This document shows, piece after piece, positions 55,564 to 62,968 of a stretch of DNA of 64,000 bases. The position numbers were made by a program, and so were the translations under genes. Origin of the DNA: Caulobacter sp. NIBR1757. Its GTDB lineage: Bacteria > Pseudomonadota > Alphaproteobacteria > Caulobacterales > Caulobacteraceae. The stretch covers positions 1,759,501-1,823,500 of the forward strand of contig NZ_CP115463.1 in the NCBI RefSeq assembly GCF_027912495.1. The letters are read 5' to 3'. How positions within the stretch are numbered: position 1 is the stretch's first letter; each line of letters begins with the position of its first letter. The notes beneath the pieces are model-generated. The model was not told the origin of the DNA, ran no database searches, and saw only the letters and a list, made by a program, of their open reading frames with translations.

Positions 55564-56963
55564 GGGGGAGGCCGCTTGGCCCCGGGCGACGGAGTTGGAA
55601 CCGGCCCGCCCGCCACCCCCTGATATCGACCGGCCACCTCCGGCACATCGCCATCCACGCCGGTGAGCGGCCCCGAGAGAAACGCCGCCAGGATGTCCGC
55701 CGTCGCCTGCTGGGTTGCCGCCGGCCCGCGCCCGCCGCCCATCACCCGCGCCAGCAGCCAGCGGCCCGGCGGGGCGAAAAAGAACGGCGCATCGGTGAAG
55801 CTGTAGTGGTTGGCGCGCCCGATCTCGTAGTGGAAGGTCGGCCCGGTCATTCGGGCCAGCAGCCTGGCGTTGCCGTCCACGAACAGCTTGCTGTGGTGGG
55901 TCTCCGCCCGGTCGCTCTGCAGCAACAGGAAGGGTCGGGTGAGCCGGCGCTCCGGCAGGTCGCCATAGGGCGTGCCGTCGATGTTGGCGGCCGCCACGAC
56001 GCGCGGGTCCTCGCTCATCGCCATGGCCGACGCCGCGCCGCCGAAGGAGTGGCCGATCACCGCCACCTTGGACACCTCGATCCGGCCGCCCCGCAGCCGC
56101 GGCGACAGCACCTCCGGCCGCGCCAGCTGGTCGATGACGAAGCGGATGTCTGCGGTCCGCAGGGCCTGCTGCTGGGGCATGTACTGGCGGCGGTCGGGCG
56201 GGAAGACTTCCCGCATCCCGACCACCCGGCCGTCCGGCAGCTGGGTCACCGCCGCCTCATAGGGATGGTCCAGCACGAAGACGACGAACCCCCGGCTGGC
56301 CAGGCGGCTCGCCAGCCCGGTGTAGACCGCCCGCGGCGCGCCGTAGCCCGGTGAGAAGATCACCACCGGCCAGGGGCGGTTCCTGGGCGCCAGCGGCGCG
56401 GCGGCCATGGCGTGGGTGTTGATCTGGCCATCGCGGCCCAGCATGAAGCCCGGCATGACGCTGACCTGCGCGGGCATTTGTCCGATGCCGTCGATGTAGG
56501 GCAGGCGGGCGCCGCCGTCTCGGCCGTTCGTCGGATACCAGGCCTGGGCGATCACGCCGCGCCGGTCGTTCGGATCGGCCGTATGCGGCTCGTCCCGCGA
56601 GGCGTCGGTCCAGCGATAGATCTCGGTCCCGACCCCGTACCGTCCGTCGGGCGCGGGCAACTTCGGAACGGCCGGCAGGATCCAGACGCCGAGACAGGCG
56701 GCGGCGACAGCAACCAGACCGAGGCGACCGGTCCAGCGCAACACCATCCCGGTCCGCACCGGCGGCAGGGCGCTCAGCGCCAGCAACAGCCAGGCCGGCA
56801 GGCTCTGCCAGGTGAAGCCGCAAAGCGCCCACTGACCCGCGGCCAGCAACAGGCCGAGGCCCACCCCGGCCCTGCGCAACCTCGGCCGGCAGCCCGGCGC
56901 GAACAGCCGCCACGCCGCCAGCGCCAGCACCATGGCCATCAGGATCAGATCGGGTATCAGCAT
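55542..56963 (-). CDS. Membrane-anchored alpha/beta hydrolase, PAF-acetylhydrolase-like
   Basis: ATG 56963 gives 473 residues. Three membrane helices occupy residues 1-100, then an alpha/beta-hydrolase domain resembling platelet-activating-factor acetylhydrolase: oxyanion-side WPVVIFSPGYGAPR, nucleophile Ser306 in VIGHSFGGAASA, and a C-terminal His in GRANHYSF. Probably a lipase or esterase facing the periplasm. The frame is open far upstream (to 57974), but that part is antisense to other genes. The last 20 residues are Pro-rich. Confidence 0.82.
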   Translation of the reverse strand: MLIPDLILMAMVLALAAWRLFAPGCRPRLRRAGVGLGLLLAAGQWALCGFTWQSLPAWLLLALSALPPVRTGMVLRWTGRLGLVAVAAACLGVWILPAVPKLPAPDGRYGVGTEIYRWTDASRDEPHTADPNDRRGVIAQAWYPTNGRDGGARLPYIDGIGQMPAQVSVMPGFMLGRDGQINTHAMAAAPLAPRNRPWPVVIFSPGYGAPRAVYTGLASRLASRGFVVFVLDHPYEAAVTQLPDGRVVGMREVFPPDRRQYMPQQQALRTADIRFVIDQLARPEVLSPRLRGGRIEVSKVAVIGHSFGGAASAMAMSEDPRVVAAANIDGTPYGDLPERRLTRPFLLLQSDRAETHHSKLFVDGNARLLARMTGPTFHYEIGRANHYSFTDAPFFFAPPGRWLLARVMGGGRGPAATQQATADILAAFLSGPLTGVDGDVPEVAGRYQGVAGGPVPTPSPGAKRPPPQDRRLR

Positions 56964-57115
56964 CGCTTCACTCAGGCATGAAGCCGTTGCCCTAGCGATG
57001 TTCAGAGCGACGAGGAAGGCTGCCCTGCGCTCCCAGGGGGCCATGCATCGAAAGCAGATATCGACTGCACCCTTGGCCGTTCCCCGGGGCGCCTGGGTGA
57101 ACCCTAGCGCTCCGC

Positions 57116-57448
57116 CTAACCTGCGTTTTCGACTTTCCGAACCTCGACCGCGCCCTCGTCGAACCCGTCCAGCAGCCGGGCATTGACGCCCATTTTGCCG
57201 AAGTCCTCCCCCAGCGTCTGCCAGTGCGTCCCGCAGCCGCAGACCGGGCAATGGTGGATGCCGATCATCCGATCGCCCCAGACATAGGCCGTCGTCTCGC
57301 CCGAAATCCGTACCTGCTCCGGCGGATAGTAGGCCACGCGCCATGCCGTCCGCCGGCAGAGCGAGCAGTTGCAGTCGGCAACCCATTCCGGCGGGCTCGG
57401 CAACTCGATCCGCACGGCGCCGCAATGACAGCTTCCATGAACGCTCAT
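57116..57448 (-). CDS. GFA family zinc protein
   Basis: ATG 57448 gives 110 residues, the shortest of the three GFA proteins in the window. The cysteines are GSCHCGAVRIEL, CNCSLCRRTAW and CPVCGCGTHW. It is transcribed toward the hydrolase with a 152-bp gap and is divergent from the secreted pair at 57591. Confidence 0.88.
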   Translation of the reverse strand: MSVHGSCHCGAVRIELPSPPEWVADCNCSLCRRTAWRVAYYPPEQVRISGETTAYVWGDRMIGIHHCPVCGCGTHWQTLGEDFGKMGVNARLLDGFDEGAVEVRKVENAG

Positions 57449-57590
57449 GGCGACAATCTTGCCGCCGGCCAGAACTGTCCGCAAGGTCGGGCGGACGCAC
57501 CTTGACCCGCCCCCGCACGGCGCGAGGCTGGACGCCCGGCTCCGCGGCAGCCATCGTCGCGTCCATGCGACACGCAAGGGGAGGGCAGGG

Positions 57591-58055
57591 GTGATCAAGG
57601 CCAGTGCTGTTCTTCTTGTCGCCGCGCTCGCGATTCCCGGCGCCGCGCTGGCCGGTGACCTCGAGGGCCCGGCCCGGTTCTGCGGCTATTCCCCGATCAT
57701 CGAGCTCAAGCGCGGCGAGTCGGTCACCACGCTTCAGGGCGGCATTCATGGCGGCCGCTTCCGCTGGGATGGACCGTTCGGCTCCATGACGGTCGATGGC
57801 ATCGGCTGGGCCAGCAGGCCCCCCGGCCGCATCGTCGAACCGAGGGTCGGGGACAAGCCCGCTCGCTTCGCCGTTCGGCGCGACGACCGGGGCTACGTCA
57901 TCGCCCTCTGGAACGGCGAGCACGGCGCCGCCTACTTCACCTCGCCGAGGCCCTTCACCGCCAAACAGCGCCACGCCATCGCCCGGGTCCGGCTGTTCAA
58001 CGAGGGCGAGGATCCCGAAGGCTGCGACCTGCGCACCGTCTTTTTCTGGGGATGA
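57591..58055 (+). CDS. Secreted hypothetical protein, 154 aa
   Basis: Unrecognised. GTG 57591 behind GGGGAGGG begins a Sec signal peptide (residues 1-20, ending GAALAG). The mature protein is beta-rich with ELKRGESVTTLQGGIHGGRF and ends CDLRTVFFWG. It overlaps the next gene by ATGA, so the two are made together. The upstream frame to 57447 is antisense to the GFA gene and is rejected. Confidence 0.7.
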   Translation: MIKASAVLLVAALAIPGAALAGDLEGPARFCGYSPIIELKRGESVTTLQGGIHGGRFRWDGPFGSMTVDGIGWASRPPGRIVEPRVGDKPARFAVRRDDRGYVIALWNGEHGAAYFTSPRPFTAKQRHAIARVRLFNEGEDPEGCDLRTVFFWG

Positions 58056-58522
58056 CCATACGCGTCCCGCTCGCCGCCGTCGTGCTGGCCCTCATCGGCG
58101 CGGCGCCGGCCGCCGAGGCCGCCAGGCATCGCCTTCCCGAGGGCTATCGCTGGGGGCGCTGCCTGTTGAAGGTGGGTGGCGAGACCCTGATCTCCGGGCC
58201 GTGCGGCTATGAGATCCGCAAGGGCGGCGAATTCACGATCAACGGCCCCAGGCAAATCTACGACGGCATCCACTATCCCGACGCCTCGGACTGCGGCGCC
58301 TGTGTTCAATCCAGAGACTACTGGGCCGTCGTCTACCGGGACAACGATGGAAGCTGGACCGGATACGGCAACTCTGACATCCGCGCGACGCATGGCGACA
58401 TAGCCTACCGCACCCTCACCCGGAGCGGCGCCTGCTATGCCGGCGAGACCGATGCGGGACGGACCACCGATGGCTACGTCTATCCGGGCAAGCCCGTGCG
58501 AATCTGCCTTTGGCGCCGATAG
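58052..58522 (+). CDS. Secreted hypothetical protein, 156 aa
   Basis: Unrecognised. A Sec signal peptide ends near residue 23 (APAAEAARH). The mature part has several cysteines (RCLLKVGG, GPCGYEIR, DCGACVQS, GACYAGE, RICLWRR) that could form disulfides, and many Gly/Tyr/Asp residues. It is translationally coupled to the preceding secreted protein. No homologous domain is recognised. Confidence 0.7.
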   Translation: MTIRVPLAAVVLALIGAAPAAEAARHRLPEGYRWGRCLLKVGGETLISGPCGYEIRKGGEFTINGPRQIYDGIHYPDASDCGACVQSRDYWAVVYRDNDGSWTGYGNSDIRATHGDIAYRTLTRSGACYAGETDAGRTTDGYVYPGKPVRICLWRR

Positions 58523-58591
58523 GGTTGGCCATCGGACCGGCGCGATAGTCACCATGAATTCAAGAATCATCAGCCGACTGGTCTCCGAACA

Positions 58592-58972
58592 ATGACCCCT
58601 GACAAAGCCGTCAGCCGTGGCGTCCTGGTCGTCAACGGCAGCGTCATGCTGGTGATGTTCGGCCTCCCGAGCCTGGTTTACGCAGCCGTCTTGTTGCTCG
58701 GCGTGGACAGCTCGTCAGCCGCGACTGTGGCAGTTCTGGCCTTCATGGTCTGCTGGCCGCTGGCCTGGCTCACTTGGTCGCTTCTCGTGCCTCGCTGGCG
58801 GCTCTGGGCCTACAGCCGGGTCGAGGACATCGATGAGCTCAAGGCGTACGGCGTGGCGGCGGGCCTCATCTGGCGCGAAGGTCACCTCTTCGAACGCACG
58901 GAAATCCGCACGCCGGACCAGCGAAGGCGCCTGCGCGAACTTGAGCAGGCCTGGGCGGCCAGGCGCCCCTAG
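58592..58972 (+). CDS. Two-span membrane hypothetical protein, 126 aa
   Basis: Unrecognised. Two membrane helices (residues 12-37 and 45-66) are followed by a charged cytoplasmic tail with WAYSRVEDIDELKAYGVAAG and RRRLRELEQAWAARR, probably helical. Its 3' end overlaps the convergent lipoprotein gene by 4 bp. Confidence 0.65.
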   Translation: MTPDKAVSRGVLVVNGSVMLVMFGLPSLVYAAVLLLGVDSSSAATVAVLAFMVCWPLAWLTWSLLVPRWRLWAYSRVEDIDELKAYGVAAGLIWREGHLFERTEIRTPDQRRRLRELEQAWAARRP

Positions 58973-59460
58973 GGACAGGCGTCAGCCGGGACGAGCCGGA
59001 CATTGGCATGGCCCAGCGCCACCTCCCGCTGGGTGTCTGGCGTTTCCAGGGCGGCCAGCCCCTTGAATGTGGCTGGCCAGGTCGTGGGGCCGTTCTTCCG
59101 CTCCGTCTCCCGGACGGGCCCGTACAGACTGACCAGCATCAGGTTCTCAAGCGATGTCATGTCGCCGATCCAGGTGACGCCATGGCTGCCTTCGCCGGCG
59201 ATGACCCCTTGCGCCGTGGCGCTGCGGCCGCCCTTGATCCACCAGCCGGGCGGAATTCGACAGACGGCCACAACGTCGACCCCCCAGGTATCGAAATTGA
59301 AGGCCGACACCCGCTCGCCTGGTCCCAGCGGAATGACGATGGAAGCGAGATAGGTCGTCGGCTTTGAGGTCGCCGCCGCCGGCTTTTGAACCTTCTCCGC
59401 CGGCGCCGGTGAGCAACTGGCGGCCAGGACGGCAACGGTGGTGGTGATGAAACGGCGCAT
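58969..59460 (-). CDS. Small lipoprotein, 163 aa
   Basis: Unrecognised. The signal ends with VAVLAASC, a plausible lipobox. The mature protein is beta-rich with PLGPGERVSAFNFDTWGVDVV and VTWIGDMTSLENLMLVS. It has no clear partner. The 195 bp between it and the GHKL gene show no supported feature. Confidence 0.68.
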   Translation of the reverse strand: MRRFITTTVAVLAASCSPAPAEKVQKPAAATSKPTTYLASIVIPLGPGERVSAFNFDTWGVDVVAVCRIPPGWWIKGGRSATAQGVIAGEGSHGVTWIGDMTSLENLMLVSLYGPVRETERKNGPTTWPATFKGLAALETPDTQREVALGHANVRLVPADACP

Positions 59461-59655
59461 CTGGCGGAAGCCTAGCTTTTGCGGCTCATTGAGTCGGCTG
59501 ACCTTGCGACAAGGAAGTGGCGGAAGACGGACCCAGGTAACTGTTCGCCAAAAGTGGCTGTCACCATTCGGCCAGACTGTGGTCTCGGGAAATTGCCATG
59601 GTCTCGATGGACCGGATCCGCCGAAGAATCTCCCCTGATCGGAACCTTGGCTCAG

Positions 59656-60675
59656 CTAGCGGCCTGAATAGTCCTTCCGGAGAAGCATGGACATGGAGGA
59701 TGGCGGGCGGTTGCCCGCGCCTTTGATGTTAGATGCAATTCTCGCTCCCTCCTCACGAAACTCATTGAGTCTCGTCTTCACATCTCCGATCCGGCCAGCA
59801 TGCAGATTGAAACGAACAACGGTCCCAGGGAAGGAAGTTGGGTAGTCGCTTTTGGATTTCGGGCCCAAGTGAATAGAGTGATCGCCACTTGCAATGACGA
59901 AATTGCCGCCGCCGTTTCGCGCGAGCCTATTGGTCATGTAGAGGCCATATCCGGAGTTGTGCCATTCTGAATGGCGATCTCCCTTATGTGTTTTGCCTGA
60001 TACTCCGGGCATGAGGCTCATATGCAAGGCCTCTCGATTCGAAAGTCCTCTGAAGTTGGGGTTTTCAGAAAGGCCCCGCCGGATACCCATTCCGAAATCC
60101 GCCATCGCAAATTCAACGCGGTTGCTCTTCGGCCAGTATTGAGCGCAATAATACAGTTCAATAGCACCACTATGCTCGAAGACGTTTCTCATAATCTCAC
60201 GAATGGAGTACGAAAGTGCGTCATAAAGATCTTTATGCTCCTCGATGTCTCTCGAAAGAACTGCCGAAACATTGTCGGCGTGTCGTTGAACAAGATCTTG
60301 AATTGCAAGGAATTGATCACCAGAGGTGTCTTCAAGGCTCTCCCGGTTAATTCGCGTTATGGGTAAATAATTCTCGCTCGCGCGTGCTTCGCCTATCTGA
60401 AGACCATATTCTATTCCAGCCAGATCAAAGAAACCGCTACGTGCGGCATATTCAAGGCCCTTGTACCCCTTAATGTCGATCTTAAGGCTGGGGTTGGCTT
60501 TCTTAAGTAGTCTTAGCTTTGCCCCGACCAGCAACATCGAAAACGGCGCGAAAAAAGGCTTCTCGCCAAAGTCGACAGCAAAGCGGTCTCGAAGCGCGTA
60601 GTGGTCCATCTCTCGCGCGCCTTTGAGAAGGGTCTCAAGGTCGTGCTTTTCGAAGCTGACGCCGGGCGCTGACAT
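59656..60675 (-). CDS. STAS-like/GHKL ATPase protein, AT-richer than its surroundings
   Basis: Soluble 339-residue protein with a GHKL (Hsp90/histidine-kinase-like) ATPase domain: N box EIMRNVFEHS (residues 160-169), G1 DFGMG (193-197), G2 NSGYGLYMTNRL (240-251) and G3 FPGTVVRFNL (282-291). Residues about 37-95 (FFAPFSMLLVGAKLRLLK and GLEYAARSGFF) look STAS-like. There is no histidine-phosphorylation site, receiver or membrane helix, so it is not an ordinary sensor kinase. Its DNA has about 40% G+C in places (24 of 60 bases at 60181-60240), against about 70% nearby, which suggests recent transfer. It stands alone. A TATAAG lies about 15 bases before the ATG. The role is unknown; a regulatory or defence-related function is only a guess. 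Confidence 0.75.
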   Translation of the reverse strand: MSAPGVSFEKHDLETLLKGAREMDHYALRDRFAVDFGEKPFFAPFSMLLVGAKLRLLKKANPSLKIDIKGYKGLEYAARSGFFDLAGIEYGLQIGEARASENYLPITRINRESLEDTSGDQFLAIQDLVQRHADNVSAVLSRDIEEHKDLYDALSYSIREIMRNVFEHSGAIELYYCAQYWPKSNRVEFAMADFGMGIRRGLSENPNFRGLSNREALHMSLMPGVSGKTHKGDRHSEWHNSGYGLYMTNRLARNGGGNFVIASGDHSIHLGPKSKSDYPTSFPGTVVRFNLHAGRIGDVKTRLNEFREEGARIASNIKGAGNRPPSSMSMLLRKDYSGR

Positions 60676-60785
60676 GATGGCCCGACTTATAGCAGGTTGC
60701 GGCCGGATTCCACCGTGAGGTGCAACGATTGCCGAGGTTGCAGTTGCTCACCGACCCTTGGCTGTCGCCCTGGACGGGGTGAAAG

Positions 60786-61271
60786 CTAAGCAAAGTCGGC
60801 CAACAGGTCGTCCAGCTGCTCGAACTGCTCGGGCAAGCCCTCTTCCGCCCCGCGTTCGGCCTCCAGCGCCTCTTTGCTCGGAAACCGGTCGCAGTAGGTC
60901 AGCAGGCATTGCTCGCCCTGGTCCTCGAAGGTCACGGTGGTCACCGCGCCGTCCTCGCCTTCCTCGTTGGTCCAGACAAGCCGCGCGTCCGGGATCACCT
61001 CGAGGTATTTCCCGAAGAAGCTGAACGACGACGCCTCGTCCTGGCCGAAGGTCAGCCGATAGCCGCCGCCGGTGCGGACATCCATCTCGCAGGCCAGGAT
61101 CGGCATCCCCAGCGATTTGGGCGACCACCAGCGCTTGAACAGCTCGGGCGTCGTCCAGGCCTTGAAGACGATGCGGGCCGGGGCGTTGAAGGTCCGCGTG
61201 ACCACCAGCTCCGTGTCCGACGTCCGCTCAATCCTCGTGGGGCCGTTCTGGCCCGCCTGTGTCTCACCCAT
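60786..61271 (-). CDS. SRPBCC/AHSA1-like domain protein
   Basis: START-like domain protein of 161 residues from ATG 61271, which overlaps the ArsR stop by 8 bp. Typical strings are LVVTRTFNAPARIVFKAWTT, FKRWWSPKSLG and LEVIPDARLVWTNEE. With the upstream ArsR it forms a classic ArsR-SRPBCC pair, common in alphaproteobacteria; the ligand is unknown. An in-frame ATG 33 bp further upstream lies inside arsR. Confidence 0.9.
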   Translation of the reverse strand: MGETQAGQNGPTRIERTSDTELVVTRTFNAPARIVFKAWTTPELFKRWWSPKSLGMPILACEMDVRTGGGYRLTFGQDEASSFSFFGKYLEVIPDARLVWTNEEGEDGAVTTVTFEDQGEQCLLTYCDRFPSKEALEAERGAEEGLPEQFEQLDDLLADFA

Positions 61272-61614
61272 CGGTTCGCTCCCTCGTTTTGAGTTCTTCG
61301 ACAATCGCGTCCAACGCCTCGAACCGGGCGTCCCAGACCTGCTGGCGTCCCTCGATCCAGGCCGCCTCTTCCGCCAGCCGCCGCTGGCCCAGCCGGCAGG
61401 TCCGCACCCGGCCGACCTTCCGGGTGGTGACCAGCCCGACCTCTTCCAGCACGCCGATGTGCTTTTTCATGCCGGTCAGGGTCATGCCGAACCGGTCGGC
61501 CAGGTCGGTGACGGAGGCATCCGCCCGCCCCAGCTGCTCCAGCACCCCACGCCGGGTGGCGTCGGAGAGGGCGGCGAACGAGGCGTCGAGGCGGGCTGAA
61601 TTAAACTGAACCAT
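61264..61614 (-). CDS. ArsR family transcription regulator
   Basis: Winged-helix regulator of 116 residues: LDASFAALSDATRRGVLEQL, recognition helix MTLTGMKKHIGVLEEVGLV, and a C-terminal helix with EEAAWIEGRQQVWDARFEALD. No metal-binding cysteines. The start codon lies inside an 18-bp palindrome, so expression is probably leaderless and repressed by its own product. Overlaps the SRPBCC gene it presumably controls. Confidence 0.93.
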   Translation of the reverse strand: MVQFNSARLDASFAALSDATRRGVLEQLGRADASVTDLADRFGMTLTGMKKHIGVLEEVGLVTTRKVGRVRTCRLGQRRLAEEAAWIEGRQQVWDARFEALDAIVEELKTRERTDG

Positions 61615-61623
61615 ATGGTTCAG
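61606..61623. promoter_or_regulatory. Palindromic operator covering the arsR start codon
   Basis: CTGAACCATATGGTTCAG is a perfect 18-bp palindrome. The arsR ATG (61614-61612 on the minus strand) is at its centre, flanked by AAA/TTT-rich bases. The symmetry suits an ArsR dimer and implies autorepression by blocking transcription initiation. Confidence 0.72.
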
Positions 61624-62017
61624 TGTTTAGCGCGTTGTTTGCTGGCCTGCAAGGCAGCTTGGCGAAGATGAATATGTCTAGACATATCCAAATCGCCCCA
61701 TATTGGGTCGATTGTCCGACCCACCAATCTGTAGGCGCCGCCGCTCACAAAGCGGCCCACATACCCCGCGCCGACGCCTACGCCGTGCCTACGCCCAAGC
61801 CCACATCCACAGGCATTGGACCAACATTCCGGCCACAGGATTTCAATCACTTAGCCGAAACCCCATGCCTCGACCCGCCGCGCCCGGGCTATAATGTAGT
61901 CCGCTTCGATAACCGGCCCCGGCGCGGCGCGGCCCAGTTGCCGCTCGCGCCGACTCCCGGCAATCGCTAAACCCCCCTGTGGCCTGCGTCAGACAGGCAA
62001 GGCCGGGAGACGCCTGC
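61624..62017. other. Gene-free gap with an orphan palindrome
   Basis: This 394-bp stretch separates arsR from glpX. I find no open frame with convincing codon use. It contains a 16-bp perfect palindrome ATATGTCTAGACATAT (61672-61687) and a short hairpin GGGTCG-attgtc-CGACCC (61705-61722). The glpX ribosome site GGGAGA ends it. Confidence 0.6.
61672..61687. promoter_or_regulatory. 16-bp perfect palindrome, possible operator
   Basis: ATATGTCTAGACATAT is self-complementary along its full length. It lies 58 bp upstream of the arsR start and 330 bp upstream of glpX. It resembles a dimeric-regulator site, but no gene for such a regulator can be matched to it. Confidence 0.45.
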
Positions 62018-62968
62018 ATGAGTTCCGATACCCTCGATCGCGGCCTGGTGCTCGACGCCGTGCGCGTCACCGAGGCCGCCGCCATCGCCTCCTGGGCCCT
62101 GGTCGGCCGCGGCGACGAGATGGCCGCCGACCAGGCCGCCGTCGACGCCATGCGCAACGCCCTCAACGATCTCCAGATCGAAGGCGTCATCGTCATCGGC
62201 GAGGGCGAGCGGGACGAGGCCCCGATGCTCTACATCGGCGAGACGGTCGGCAAGGGCGGTCCCCGCGTCGACATCGCCCTCGACCCCCTCGAAGGCACCA
62301 GCCTGACCGCCAAGGCCCAGGCCAACGCCCTGGCCGTCATGGCCTGGGCCCCGGCCGGGACCCTGCTCAACGCCCCCGACACCTACATGGACAAGATCGC
62401 CTGCGGGCCGGGCTATCCGGCCGGCATCCTCGATCTGGACCGCAGCCCGGCCGACAACGTCCTGGCCCTGGCGGCGGCCAAGGGCACGACCGCCGACCAG
62501 ATCACGGTCTGCGTCCTCGACCGCCCGCGCCACGCCGAGATCATCGCCAGCCTGCGCTCGGTCGGGGCCCGGGTTTCTCTGATCCCCGACGGCGACGTGG
62601 CCGGGGTGATCAACACCGCCGACCCGGAAACCGGCATCGACCTCTACATCGGCGCCGGTGGAGCTCCAGAGGGCGTGCTGGCCTGCGCCGCCCTCAAATG
62701 CGTCGGCGGCCAGTTCCAGGGCCGGCTTCTGTTCCGCAACGCCGACGAACGGGCCCGGGCGGCGCGCCTCGGCATAACCGATCTCGACCGCAAGTACGAC
62801 CTGGACGAGATCGTCCGGGCCGACGCCATCTTCGTGGCCACCGGCGTCACCAAGGGCGCGCTGCTCGACGGCGTCACCTACCGCAACGGCTTCGTCCACA
62901 CCCATTCCCTGGTGATGAACAGCCACAGCCACACCGTGCGCGAAGTGCGGATGAAGCGGGCTCTGTAA
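62018..62968 (+). CDS. glpX: Fructose-1,6-bisphosphatase, class II (GlpX)
   Basis: Dephosphorylates fructose 1,6-bisphosphate in gluconeogenesis. ATG 62018 with GGGAGA seven bases upstream gives 316 residues. Family motifs are VIVIGEGERDEAPMLYIGE, ALDPLEGTSLTAKAQ with its metal-binding Asp, YMDKIACGP and LYIGAGGAPEGVLAAA-like GGAPEGVLACAALKCVGGQ. The stop overlaps the recJ start (TAATG), so both are coupled, as in relatives where hom precedes them. Confidence 0.97.
   Translation: MSSDTLDRGLVLDAVRVTEAAAIASWALVGRGDEMAADQAAVDAMRNALNDLQIEGVIVIGEGERDEAPMLYIGETVGKGGPRVDIALDPLEGTSLTAKAQANALAVMAWAPAGTLLNAPDTYMDKIACGPGYPAGILDLDRSPADNVLALAAAKGTTADQITVCVLDRPRHAEIIASLRSVGARVSLIPDGDVAGVINTADPETGIDLYIGAGGAPEGVLACAALKCVGGQFQGRLLFRNADERARAARLGITDLDRKYDLDEIVRADAIFVATGVTKGALLDGVTYRNGFVHTHSLVMNSHSHTVREVRMKRAL

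Noticed and set aside
56964..57974. 810-residue version of the alpha/beta hydrolase
   Set aside because: The extra 337 codons are out of frame with the GFA gene on the same strand and antisense to the secreted gene. The membrane helices begin at ATG 56963.
61623..61970. Small open frames in the arsR-glpX gap
   Set aside because: No ribosome site, poor codon use, overlapping frames on both strands and no family match.
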